Below, piece by piece: positions 1-7,978 of a DNA stretch of 53,564 nucleotides. The position numbers were made by a program, and so were the translations under genes. The stretch covers positions 1 to 53,564 of the forward strand of contig CAYTLW010000042.1 in NCBI GenBank assembly GCA_964438735.1, in the 5' to 3' direction. Below the pieces are notes generated by a model. It saw only the letters and a program-made list of their open reading frames with translations, had not been told where the DNA came from and searched no databases. Within the stretch, counting starts at the first letter, position 1; every line of letters starts with the position of its first letter. This stretch comes from CAYTLW01 sp964438735 (GTDB lineage Bacteria > Myxococcota_A > UBA9042).

Positions 1-1
1 C

Positions 2-409
2 TGCCCGCTGATCCTGCCCGAGGACTTCGACGTGCCCATGGACTTCGACTCGCCCCAGTCGGTCGGTTCCATGTTCGGCACAGCCGGCATCATGGTGATG
101 CACGATGGCACGGACATCCTCGAGGTGATGAACCGCATCGCCGTCTTCTTCCAGCACGAGAGTTGCGGACAGTGCACGCCCTGTCGGCAGGGCACGGGCT
201 GGATGCTGGCCATCGTGCGCAAGATGGTCGACGGCACCGCCACCGAGCAGCAGGTCGACGTGTTGTACGACGCGGCGACCCAGATCGAGGGCAACACCAT
301 CTGCGCGTTTGGCGACGCAGCGGCGTGGCCCATCAAGAGCTTCGTGGAGAAGTTCGGCGACCGGATCAAGGCCGAGGTGCAAAAGCGCGCCGAAGCACGC
401 AGCGCCTGA
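2..409 (+). CDS. nuoF: NADH-quinone oxidoreductase subunit F, C-terminal part (5' end outside window)
   Basis: This is the C-terminal ~135 residues of NuoF, the FMN- and NADH-binding subunit of complex I; the reading frame is open to the left edge, so the start is missing. The fragment holds the N3 4Fe-4S ligand motif SCGQCTPCRQG and the fourth cysteine in GNTICAFGDAAAWPI, both diagnostic of NuoF/HoxF/51-kDa proteins. In the assembled enzyme it sits in the cytoplasmic peripheral arm. It lies 21 bases upstream of nuoJ. The usual nuoG, nuoH and nuoI are therefore absent between F and J and must lie elsewhere if present. Confidence 0.95.
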   Translation, partial: CPLILPEDFDVPMDFDSPQSVGSMFGTAGIMVMHDGTDILEVMNRIAVFFQHESCGQCTPCRQGTGWMLAIVRKMVDGTATEQQVDVLYDAATQIEGNTICAFGDAAAWPIKSFVEKFGDRIKAEVQKRAEARSA

Positions 410-430
410 GGGCGCCGTCGAGGAGGGCCC

Positions 431-985
431 ATGGGCTCCGAGATGATCATCTTCTGCTTGCTCGCGTTCGGCACCCTTGCGGCGGCCGTGTGCGTGGTGT
501 TGCCGCCTATGGGCCGCAACCCCATCCACTCGGCCATCTCGCTGATCGTGTGCTTCTTCTTCCTGGCCGGTATCTACGCCCTGCTGGGTGCGCACCTGCT
601 GGCCGGCCTGCAGATCATCGTCTATGCGGGCGCGATCATGGTGTTGTTCACCTTTGTGATCATGCTTTTGAATCTATCCGACGAGGAGATCGGCGAGGCC
701 GACTTCAAGGGCGTCAAGCTGCTTGGAGCGCTGGTCGTGCTCTTCGTCTTCGGCAAGTTGCTGGCCGCCTTCGACGTGGCCGCTGCGGTCACCGGCAAGG
801 CCCCCGACCTGGAGGCAGCGGCTTCGACCGGCTTCGGCGGCGTCGAGGAGGTGGGCCGGCTGGTCTACACCGCCAACATGGTGCCCTTCGAGCTGGTCGG
901 CGTGCTGCTGCTCGTGGCCGTGGTCGGCGCCGTGGTCATGGCCAAGCGCCGGCTCACCAGCAGCGACTCCGGAGGTGACGCATGA
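431..985 (+). CDS. nuoJ: NADH-quinone oxidoreductase subunit J
   Basis: A 184-residue, strongly hydrophobic protein with about five membrane segments and the conserved IVYAGAIMVLFTFVIML stretch (TM3 of NuoJ, which undergoes the pi-bulge transition in complex I). NuoJ is a small membrane-arm subunit next to NuoA, NuoK and NuoH. The ATG is preceded by GAGGAGGGCCC, a good ribosome-binding site. The stop overlaps the nuoK start by four bases (ATGA), indicating translational coupling. Confidence 0.95.
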   Translation: MGSEMIIFCLLAFGTLAAAVCVVLPPMGRNPIHSAISLIVCFFFLAGIYALLGAHLLAGLQIIVYAGAIMVLFTFVIMLLNLSDEEIGEADFKGVKLLGALVVLFVFGKLLAAFDVAAAVTGKAPDLEAAASTGFGGVEEVGRLVYTANMVPFELVGVLLLVAVVGAVVMAKRRLTSSDSGGDA

Positions 986-1290
986 CCACCATCCCTCTCG
1001 CCGCCATCCTCGGCCTCGGCGCGGTGCTCTTCGCCATCGGCCTGATCGGCGTGCTGACCCGTCGCAATGTGCTCATCGTGCTGATGAGCGTCGAGTTGAT
1101 GCTCAACGCGGTCAACCTGACGCTCATCGGTTTCAGCCGCTACAGCGGCCAGATGGAGGGCCACGCGCTGGCCTTCTTCATCATCGCCATCGCCGCGGCC
1201 GAAGCTGCCGTGGGGCTGGCCATGGTCCTGGCCTTCTTCCGCCTCAAGCGCTCGGTGCAGCTCGACGACCTCGCGCTGCTCGAGAATTGA
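982..1290 (+). CDS. nuoK: NADH-quinone oxidoreductase subunit K
   Basis: A 102-residue protein with three membrane segments, the normal length for NuoK (homologous to MrpC of Mrp antiporters). The two membrane carboxylates needed for proton transfer are visible: Glu38 in LMSVELMLN and Glu74 in IAAAEAAVGLA, equivalent to E. coli Glu36 and Glu72. It lies between nuoJ (4-base overlap) and nuoL (34-base gap) in one transcription unit. Confidence 0.96.
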   Translation: MTTIPLAAILGLGAVLFAIGLIGVLTRRNVLIVLMSVELMLNAVNLTLIGFSRYSGQMEGHALAFFIIAIAAAEAAVGLAMVLAFFRLKRSVQLDDLALLEN

Positions 1291-1324
1291 GCGACGTCGC
1301 ACCCTACGGAACGGGAGCCTGAAC

Positions 1325-3463
1325 GTGAACGGAAACACAGCCGCCCTGCTGCCGATCATTGTGTTGCTGCCGCTGCTCGGCGGCATCATCAACGGCATCT
1401 TCGGCAAGCGCTTCTCGCGACAGGCGGTCTATGCGATCGCCAATATCGCCGTCTTCGCCTCATTCTTCATGAGCGTGATGGTGTTCTGGGATCTGCTTGT
1501 CGGCAGCAAGACAGACCCGGACTACGCGCTGCGCTACCAGATGTACGACTGGATGGTGGCCGGCAGCTACCACTTCGAGATCGCCTACATGGCCGATCAC
1601 CTCACCGCCATCATGATGCTGGTGGTCACCGGTGTCGGCGCCCTGATCCACCTCTACTCGACCAGTTACATGGACGAGGATCCGGGCTACGCGCGCTACT
1701 TCTGCTACATCAACCTGTTCATCTTCTCGATGCTGAACCTGGTCATGGGCAAGAACCTGGCCGTGATGTTCGTCGGCTGGGAGGGCGTCGGCGCCTGCTC
1801 CTACCTGCTCATCGGGTTCTGGTTCAACGATATGCAGAAGGCCGAGGCCGGCCAGAAGGCCTTCGTGGTCAACCGCATCGGTGACTTCGGCTTCGTGCTC
1901 GGCATCTTCATGCTGCTGGCTTTCGCCGGCGGTTCGGTGGACTTCGACAGCCTCAAGCTGCACTTCTCCGACGGCGTTCACATCCTGGACAGCCAGCTGG
2001 ACATCACCCTCATCTGCCTGGCCCTCTTCCTGGGCGCCTGTGGCAAGTCGGCCCAGATTCCACTCTACGTCTGGCTGCCCGACGCCATGGCTGGCCCCAC
2101 CCCGGTCTCCGCGCTCATCCACGCCGCCACCATGGTGACCGCGGGTGTGTACATGGTCGCCCGGATGAACTTCCTCTTCGCCCTGTCACCCACAGCGATG
2201 GCGGTGGTGATGGTGGTCGGCGCGTTGACCGCGTTCATGGCGGCCTCTATCGGACTTGTGCAACGGGACATCAAGAAGGTGCTGGCCTACTCCACGGTCT
2301 CGCAGTTGGGCTACATGTTCGTCGGTGTGGGCGCGGGCGCCTACGCCGCCGGCATCTTCCACCTGTTCACCCACGCCTTCTTCAAGGCCTGCCTCTTCCT
2401 CGGCGCCGGCGCCATCATCCACGCGCTGCACCATGAGCAGGACATCTACAAGATGGGCGGCTTGAAGGTGAAGATGCCCATCATCCGGTGGACCTTCCTC
2501 ATCTCCTGCATCGCCATCGCGGGTCTGCCGCCGTTTTCGGGCTTCTTCTCCAAGGACGCAATCCTGACCGAGGCACTGTATTTGCGGCCAAAGGTTGAGA
2601 AGCTGACCCAGTACTACGAACCGGCGCTCAAGAAGCAGGCGCGCGCCCAGGTCATCGCCCAGGCGCGTGACAAGAAGGAGAATCCGAGCGTCGCGCTGGC
2701 CGATCCGGGACGCCTGGAGGCGGCCGAGAAGGCGGTGCACGCCGAGTTTGTGGCCGGCATCGAGCGGACCCACGTCTGGCATATCGTGGCCTTCGTCCTG
2801 GGCCTGTTGGGCGCGGCGATGACCGCGTTCTACATGTTCAGGCTCTACTTCTTGACCTTCCATGGCACCTATCGAGGGGATCCCGAGGTACTGGAACATG
2901 CCCACGATGCGCCCTGGCCCATGGCTACGGCGCTCACCATCCTGGCCGGGCTGGCTGCAGTGGTGGGTTTCCTGGGCCTGCCCTTTGCGCACAACCACTA
3001 CAACTGGTTCCACCACTGGCTGGACCCGGTGCTGAATCGGGGCGGCGAGTTCGTCGGCCTGAGCGTGGAGCTGTCGCTGCTGCACGAGGTGGGCATGATG
3101 GCCCTGTCCGTGGCGGTGGCCGGCGCCGGCATCTGGTGGGCCTACAAGCAGTACAAGGGCGGCCCGATCCTGGACATCAGCGCCTGGAGCGACTTCAAGA
3201 AGAACGTGCACGCGGTGCTGATGGACAAGTACCGCATCGACGAGCTCTACGACGCGATCATCATCCAGCCCTTGCGGGCCGGTTCGCGCACGCTCTTTGG
3301 GGTCATCGACCGCCTGGCCATCGACGTGGCCATGGTGCGCGGTCCGGGCTACGTGCTGCTGGGATTGGGTGAGCTGGGACGCCGGCTGCATAACGGCCAG
3401 GTACAGGCCTACCTGGTTGGTGTGGTCATCGGTCTGGCCGGTCTGGCCTTCTACCTGGTCTAG
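1325..3463 (+). CDS. nuoL: NADH-quinone oxidoreductase subunit L (proton-pumping, antiporter-like)
   Basis: A 712-residue antiporter-like subunit at the distal end of the complex I membrane arm, starting with GTG after a GGGAGCC ribosome-binding site. Key residues of the proton channel are present: Glu153 in VGWEGVG (E. coli Glu144) and Lys241 in GACGKSAQIPLYVWLPDA (E. coli Lys229), followed by the MAGPTPVSALIHAATMV signature. A charged loop around residues 430-480 separates later helices. The C-terminal region after residue ~590 includes a long amphipathic segment, consistent with the lateral helix and final TM of NuoL. Confidence 0.97.
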   Translation: MNGNTAALLPIIVLLPLLGGIINGIFGKRFSRQAVYAIANIAVFASFFMSVMVFWDLLVGSKTDPDYALRYQMYDWMVAGSYHFEIAYMADHLTAIMMLVVTGVGALIHLYSTSYMDEDPGYARYFCYINLFIFSMLNLVMGKNLAVMFVGWEGVGACSYLLIGFWFNDMQKAEAGQKAFVVNRIGDFGFVLGIFMLLAFAGGSVDFDSLKLHFSDGVHILDSQLDITLICLALFLGACGKSAQIPLYVWLPDAMAGPTPVSALIHAATMVTAGVYMVARMNFLFALSPTAMAVVMVVGALTAFMAASIGLVQRDIKKVLAYSTVSQLGYMFVGVGAGAYAAGIFHLFTHAFFKACLFLGAGAIIHALHHEQDIYKMGGLKVKMPIIRWTFLISCIAIAGLPPFSGFFSKDAILTEALYLRPKVEKLTQYYEPALKKQARAQVIAQARDKKENPSVALADPGRLEAAEKAVHAEFVAGIERTHVWHIVAFVLGLLGAAMTAFYMFRLYFLTFHGTYRGDPEVLEHAHDAPWPMATALTILAGLAAVVGFLGLPFAHNHYNWFHHWLDPVLNRGGEFVGLSVELSLLHEVGMMALSVAVAGAGIWWAYKQYKGGPILDISAWSDFKKNVHAVLMDKYRIDELYDAIIIQPLRAGSRTLFGVIDRLAIDVAMVRGPGYVLLGLGELGRRLHNGQVQAYLVGVVIGLAGLAFYLV

Positions 3464-3508
3464 TCGCAGGCAAGGGGACGGGTCTGGCAACAGGCCAAGG
3501 GACGTAAC

Positions 3509-5158
3509 ATGGAAGCGAACCTCGCTCAGGACTTCCTGCAGATCCAACAGCTGGCCGGCTTTCCGCTGCTGACGCTGATCTGCCTGCTGCCGACGCTTTT
3601 TGCGCTGCTGGCCGCCTTCCTGCCGGGCGACCAGCCCCGGGTACATATGGCGCTGGGATTGGTGGGCTCCGGCCTGACCTTCCTGATCTCGCTGGCCCTG
3701 CTGGGCGTGTACAACTGGGACCTGGCGGGCTTTCAGTCGGTGGATGACTACAGCTGGATCCCGGCCCTCGGCGCGCGCTGGACGCTGGGCATGGACGGCC
3801 TGTCGCTGCCCCTGATCCTGCTCACCACCTTCCTCACCCCGCTGACGCTGATCGGGTCCTGGTCGGCCATCAAGAAGAACGTCAAGGAGTTCACCATCGC
3901 CATGCTGATCCTCGAGACCGGCATGCTGGGCTCGTTGATGGCGGTGGACCTGCTGGTTTTCTACGTGTTCTGGGAGGTGATGTTGGTGCCGATGTACCTC
4001 ATCATCGGCATCTGGGGCGGCAAGCAGCGCATCTACGCCACGGTGAAGTTCTTCATCTACACCATGGCCGGCTCGCTGCTGATGCTCATCGGCATCATCT
4101 GGCTCTACCTCAAGGCGGGCGGCACCTTCTCGCTGCCGCGTCTGCTGGACGTGCCGCTGAGCGATGCCGAGCAGTTCTGGCTGTTCACCGTCTTCGCCTT
4201 GAGCTTCGCCATCAAGGTGCCGCTCTTCCCCTTCCACACCTGGCTGCCGGATGCCCACACCGAAGCGCCGACGCCCGGGTCGGTCATCCTGGCCGGCGTC
4301 TTGCTGAAGCTGGGCACCTACGGGCTGCTTCGATTTGCCATCCCGCTCTTCCCGTCGGCCATGGGCACGTACTCGCCGGCCCTGCTGGCGCTGGCGGTCA
4401 TCGGCATCGTCTTCGGCGCGCTGATGGCCTACGTGCAGACGGACATCAAGCGCCTGGTCGCCTACAGCTCGGTGAGCCACCTGGGATTTGTGGTGCTGGG
4501 CATCGCCATCTTCAACGAGGAGGCGTTACAGGGAGCTGTGTTGCAGATGGTCAATCACGGCATCAGCACCGGCGGGCTCTTCCTGCTGGTCGGCTTCCTC
4601 TATGAGCGACGGCATACCCGCGAGATCAGCGACTTCGGCGGCCTGGCCAAGCGCATGCCGGTCTACGCGGCGTTCTTCGTCTTCGTGACCATGTCCTCGG
4701 TGGCCCTGCCGCTGACCAACGGCTTTGTGGGTGAGTTCCTCATCTTCGCCGGTACGTTCAAGGAGGGCATCCACTCGGCCATCATGCCGGGTGCTGAGGG
4801 CATCGGCTGGCGCAACCTGGTGCTGATCCTGGGCGTCATTTCGGTGTCGGGCATCATCCTGGGCGCCGTGTACATGCTGTCCATGGTCCGGCGGGTCTTC
4901 TTCGGTGAGATTACGCGACCGGAGAACGAGTTGTTGACCGACCTGGGCTTCCGCGAGCGCTTCCTGATGGGTGCGCTGGCGGTGTTCATCATCTGGATCG
5001 GCATCGCCCCGGCTGGCTGGCTCAAGATGAGCGAGGCCAGCGTCAAGGGCCTGGTGGCGCAATCCCGACCGGCGATCCTGCAGGTGCGGGCGCCCTTGGA
5101 CTACCAACGCGAGCAGCGGGCACGCCTGGCGAAAGCTGGCGTGGTCGTTCGTCCCTGA
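3509..5158 (+). CDS. nuoM: NADH-quinone oxidoreductase subunit M (proton-pumping, antiporter-like)
   Basis: A 549-residue subunit with about 14 membrane helices. The catalytic carboxylate Glu156 lies in FWEVMLVPMY (E. coli Glu144). The channel lysines are Lys236 in FAIKVPLFPFHTWLPDAH and Lys267 in GVLLKLGTYG (E. coli Lys234 and Lys265). The TPGSVILAG motif marks NuoM rather than NuoL or NuoN. It lies 45 bases after nuoL and 30 before nuoN in the same operon. The last ~30 residues are charged and probably cytoplasmic. Confidence 0.97.
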   Translation: MEANLAQDFLQIQQLAGFPLLTLICLLPTLFALLAAFLPGDQPRVHMALGLVGSGLTFLISLALLGVYNWDLAGFQSVDDYSWIPALGARWTLGMDGLSLPLILLTTFLTPLTLIGSWSAIKKNVKEFTIAMLILETGMLGSLMAVDLLVFYVFWEVMLVPMYLIIGIWGGKQRIYATVKFFIYTMAGSLLMLIGIIWLYLKAGGTFSLPRLLDVPLSDAEQFWLFTVFALSFAIKVPLFPFHTWLPDAHTEAPTPGSVILAGVLLKLGTYGLLRFAIPLFPSAMGTYSPALLALAVIGIVFGALMAYVQTDIKRLVAYSSVSHLGFVVLGIAIFNEEALQGAVLQMVNHGISTGGLFLLVGFLYERRHTREISDFGGLAKRMPVYAAFFVFVTMSSVALPLTNGFVGEFLIFAGTFKEGIHSAIMPGAEGIGWRNLVLILGVISVSGIILGAVYMLSMVRRVFFGEITRPENELLTDLGFRERFLMGALAVFIIWIGIAPAGWLKMSEASVKGLVAQSRPAILQVRAPLDYQREQRARLAKAGVVVRP

Positions 5159-5188
5159 GCCTGTTGAAGAGCTAAGGAGCGACAAGCC

Positions 5189-6823
5189 ATGCTTCACGAC
5201 CTAGTCCTGATCGCGCCGATGCTGCTGGTGCTGCTCGGCGCCATGTTCACCCTGCTGGTGGACCCCTTCCTCTCCGAAGGCGGCGCGCGCGAGCCCACCG
5301 GGCCGGCCAGCCGTTTCTGGGGCCACTTCGGCGCCGCCATCCAGGTGCTTGCGCTGCTGACGGCGGTCACGTTGTGGTGGACCGGTCCGCATGAGATGCA
5401 GACCGTGGCCTTCAGCCTGCACCTGAGCGCGTCGACCTTCTCGCTCTTCTTCGTGGCCCTGATCTCGGTCTGTACCGCTCTGACCCTGCTGGCCAGCCCG
5501 CGCTACCTGGAAGAACATGGCATCAGCTTCGGCGAATACTACGCCCTGGTCCACTTCGCCTCCTTCGGCATGATGGTGATGGTCGCCGCCGAGAGCATGC
5601 TGACTCTCTTCGTGGGCCTGGAGACCATGTCCCTGGCCATCTACGTGCTGGCCGCCTTCAAACGTCGCAGCCTGGCCTCGGTCGAGGCGGGCATGAAGTA
5701 CTTCATCATGGGCGCGGTGGCGTCGGCGATCCTGCTCTATGGCATGGCCTTCCTGTACGGCCTGTCCGGAGGCACCAGCTACATCGAGATCGGCCGCGCC
5801 ATGGCCGGCGACCTGGGCGAGTCCCGGGTCTATCTCTCGCTGGCGGTGGTGCTGACCCTGGCCGCCTTCATGTTCAAGGTGGCGGCGGTGCCCTTCCACA
5901 TGTGGACGCCCGACGCCTATGAAGGCGCGCCCACGCCGGTGACCGGCTTGATGGCCAGCGGCGTCAAGGTGGCGGCCTTCGGCGCGCTGCTGAAGTTCCT
6001 CTACGTCGGCGCCGCGGGCGCGGGCATGAAGGGCCTGCCCATCGACCTGCCCACGGCCCTGGCCTGGGTGGCCATCCTGACCATGACGGTCGGCAACGTG
6101 CTGGCCCTGCCGCAGAAGAACGTCAAGCGCGTGCTGGCCTACTCGGCTATCGCCCACGCCGGCTACCTGCTGCTGGGCTGCGTCGCCGCCACGGCCGACC
6201 CGACCCTGGCCGGCTACACCGTGCCGGGCGGCGCGGTGCCCTTCTACCTGGTCGGCTACGCGCTGGCCTCCCTGGCCGCCTTCGCCGCCCTGTCCACGGT
6301 CGGCGCCAAGGGCCAGGAGCTCACCCGCGAGTCCGAGCTCGCCGGCCTCGGCTGGCGCTACCCCTTCGCCGGCGCGGTGCTGGGTCTGGCCATGTTCTCG
6401 TTGGCCGGTGTGCCGCCGACCCTGGGCTTCTTCGGCAAGCTGTCCCTGATTCAGGAAGTGCTGTCGGTGGAAGACGGCCGTTGGCTGCCCTTCATCGTGG
6501 TCATGATCCTTAACTCCATCGTCAGCGCCTACTACTACCTGCGGGTGACCGTGTACGTGTACATGCGGCCGGCCACCGACGAGCAGGCAGAGCCGCTGCG
6601 CTCGACCTCCCTGAGCTGGGCCATGGGTCTGGCGTCGGCGGCGATCCTGGCCATCGGCCTGCTGCCCGGTCGTGCCATGGACGCGTCGGCCAAGGCGTCC
6701 GCGGGCGTGCGGACCGCGACCGTGACTGCGCATGTGCAGTACGAGTTGGGGCCGGCTGCGGTGAAAGAGGCGGCGAATAAGCCCACGGCGAAGGTGGCGA
6801 AGGTGGCGAAGGCCGCGCGGTAG
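5189..6823 (+). CDS. nuoN: NADH-quinone oxidoreductase subunit N (proton-pumping, antiporter-like)
   Basis: A 544-residue third antiporter-like subunit of complex I. Conserved proton-path residues are Glu145 in FVGLETMSLAIY, Lys230 in AFMFKVAAVPFHMWTPDAY and Lys260 in SGVKVAAFG. The start ATG follows CTAAGGAGCGAC, a good ribosome-binding site. The C-terminus has a low-complexity Lys/Ala/Val tail (KVAKVAK) encoded by 9-base repeats, probably a dispensable cytoplasmic extension. It is the last gene of the nuo run and is convergent with the lipoprotein gene that ends 13 bases downstream. Confidence 0.96.
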   Translation: MLHDLVLIAPMLLVLLGAMFTLLVDPFLSEGGAREPTGPASRFWGHFGAAIQVLALLTAVTLWWTGPHEMQTVAFSLHLSASTFSLFFVALISVCTALTLLASPRYLEEHGISFGEYYALVHFASFGMMVMVAAESMLTLFVGLETMSLAIYVLAAFKRRSLASVEAGMKYFIMGAVASAILLYGMAFLYGLSGGTSYIEIGRAMAGDLGESRVYLSLAVVLTLAAFMFKVAAVPFHMWTPDAYEGAPTPVTGLMASGVKVAAFGALLKFLYVGAAGAGMKGLPIDLPTALAWVAILTMTVGNVLALPQKNVKRVLAYSAIAHAGYLLLGCVAATADPTLAGYTVPGGAVPFYLVGYALASLAAFAALSTVGAKGQELTRESELAGLGWRYPFAGAVLGLAMFSLAGVPPTLGFFGKLSLIQEVLSVEDGRWLPFIVVMILNSIVSAYYYLRVTVYVYMRPATDEQAEPLRSTSLSWAMGLASAAILAIGLLPGRAMDASAKASAGVRTATVTAHVQYELGPAAVKEAANKPTAKVAKVAKAAR

Positions 6824-6835
6824 TCGCTCTTCCGA

Positions 6836-7978
6836 TCAATCCAGCGAACTCGTGACCTTGTACCCGGTCACCCCGGCCGAAAGCACCGGCTCGGTGGCGC
6901 CGAAGACCGGCGACGCATCCCACTTGCCCTTCTGGTAGCCGCTGAGCGGCAGCTCGGTCCAGCGGAAGCCCTCGTAGACCAGCCAGTGGAAGCGCGCCCA
7001 GTGGGCCGCGGTGTTGCCCTGGGCAATGGGCAGGGGCTTGGACCACACGAAGGTCATAAGGAACTCGCCGCCCAGGGTGATGTGGGTGACACCGGGCATC
7101 TGCGGCAGGGCCGGGAAGACGTAGGGGATGACCTGGTCGACGAAGCCCGTGTTGTCCTTGAAGTGCACGCTGCCTTGCCCCGCCTTGAAGGTCTTGCCGT
7201 CCACGGTGGTATCGGACCAGGCGCGGAAGAAGGTGTACGTGCCCGGGAAGGCCTTGCCGCCATAGTGGAGGTTGCCCTTCACCGACAGCCGCGACCAGTC
7301 GACCTTGACCCGGCCGTGGGTATAGACGGCACTGGGGATCTGGGCGGTGACGCAGGTCCCCGCCAGGGTGTCCTTGGCCATGTTGGTGACCACCGGCTTG
7401 TTGCCGTAGTCGAAGCAGAGTTGGGGTTTGAGATCGATGGCCGAAGTGAGGATGTGGTAGCGGCTCAGGGCGATCTCGAAGTTGGTCGGCGTCTGCCCGG
7501 AGAGGCCGTCCTTGAAGGTCTGCGGGGTGTGGTCGCCCTTGACGTAGATGGAGATGGAGCCCTTGGCGGGGGTTGTGTCTTTGGCCGTGGCCGTGTCCGG
7601 GACCGTGTCCGGGACTGTGGCCGTGTCCGGGACTGTGGCCGTGTCCGGGACTGTGGCCGTGTCCGGGACCGTGGCCGTGTCCGGGACTGTGGCCGTGTCC
7701 GCGACCGTGCCCGTGTCCGATACCGTGACCGCGTCCGTGCCCGTGCCTGTGTCCGTGGCCGGGACTGTGTCCGTGTCCGGGACCGTGGCCGTGTCCGCGA
7801 CCGAGCCCGCGTCCGCGGCCGTCCCATCATCGAGCCCCCTGCCGTCCTTCTTGTCCGAGCCCGTATTGTCGTAGATGCCCATGACCGGCTGGTCGGTGTC
7901 TTCGCTGGAGCAGGCAGACGCCAACAAGATGGCGATCGCCCACAGGAGGCGGCTGGGGTTCTGCCGGTGCGCGGTCAT
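6836..7978 (-). CDS. Predicted lipoprotein with long Asp/Thr/Val/Pro repeat linker
   Basis: A 380-residue protein with an N-terminal signal peptide ending in a lipobox (LLASAC, Cys at ~22). A disordered linker of about 90 residues follows, built from TATVPD hexapeptides, and then a beta-strand-rich C-terminal domain of ~230 residues starting near KGSISIYVKGDH. I do not recognise the C-terminal domain; two cysteines in it (PQLCFDYG, AGTCVTAQ) may pair. The start codon overlaps the stop of the upstream caspase-like lipoprotein by four bases (ATGA), so the two are probably made together. Likely surface or periplasmic; no function is assigned. Confidence 0.85.
   Translation of the reverse strand: MTAHRQNPSRLLWAIAILLASACSSEDTDQPVMGIYDNTGSDKKDGRGLDDGTAADAGSVADTATVPDTDTVPATDTGTGTDAVTVSDTGTVADTATVPDTATVPDTATVPDTATVPDTATVPDTVPDTATAKDTTPAKGSISIYVKGDHTPQTFKDGLSGQTPTNFEIALSRYHILTSAIDLKPQLCFDYGNKPVVTNMAKDTLAGTCVTAQIPSAVYTHGRVKVDWSRLSVKGNLHYGGKAFPGTYTFFRAWSDTTVDGKTFKAGQGSVHFKDNTGFVDQVIPYVFPALPQMPGVTHITLGGEFLMTFVWSKPLPIAQGNTAAHWARFHWLVYEGFRWTELPLSGYQKGKWDASPVFGATEPVLSAGVTGYKVTSSLD
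7617..7706. repeat. Five 18-bp tandem repeats inside lipoprotein linker
   Basis: Five consecutive 18-base units of the form gtggccgtgtccgggact (plus strand), two identical and the others differing at one or two bases, encode the TATVPD linker of the minus-strand lipoprotein. Shorter degenerate units continue to about 7806. The unit is a multiple of three, so copy-number changes keep the frame. Confidence 0.95.

Noticed and set aside
2186..4480. 764-codon minus-strand frame across nuoL and nuoM
   Set aside because: The plus strand encodes clear complex I subunits; the reverse frame is His/Gln/Arg-rich, typical of GC-rich antisense shadows.
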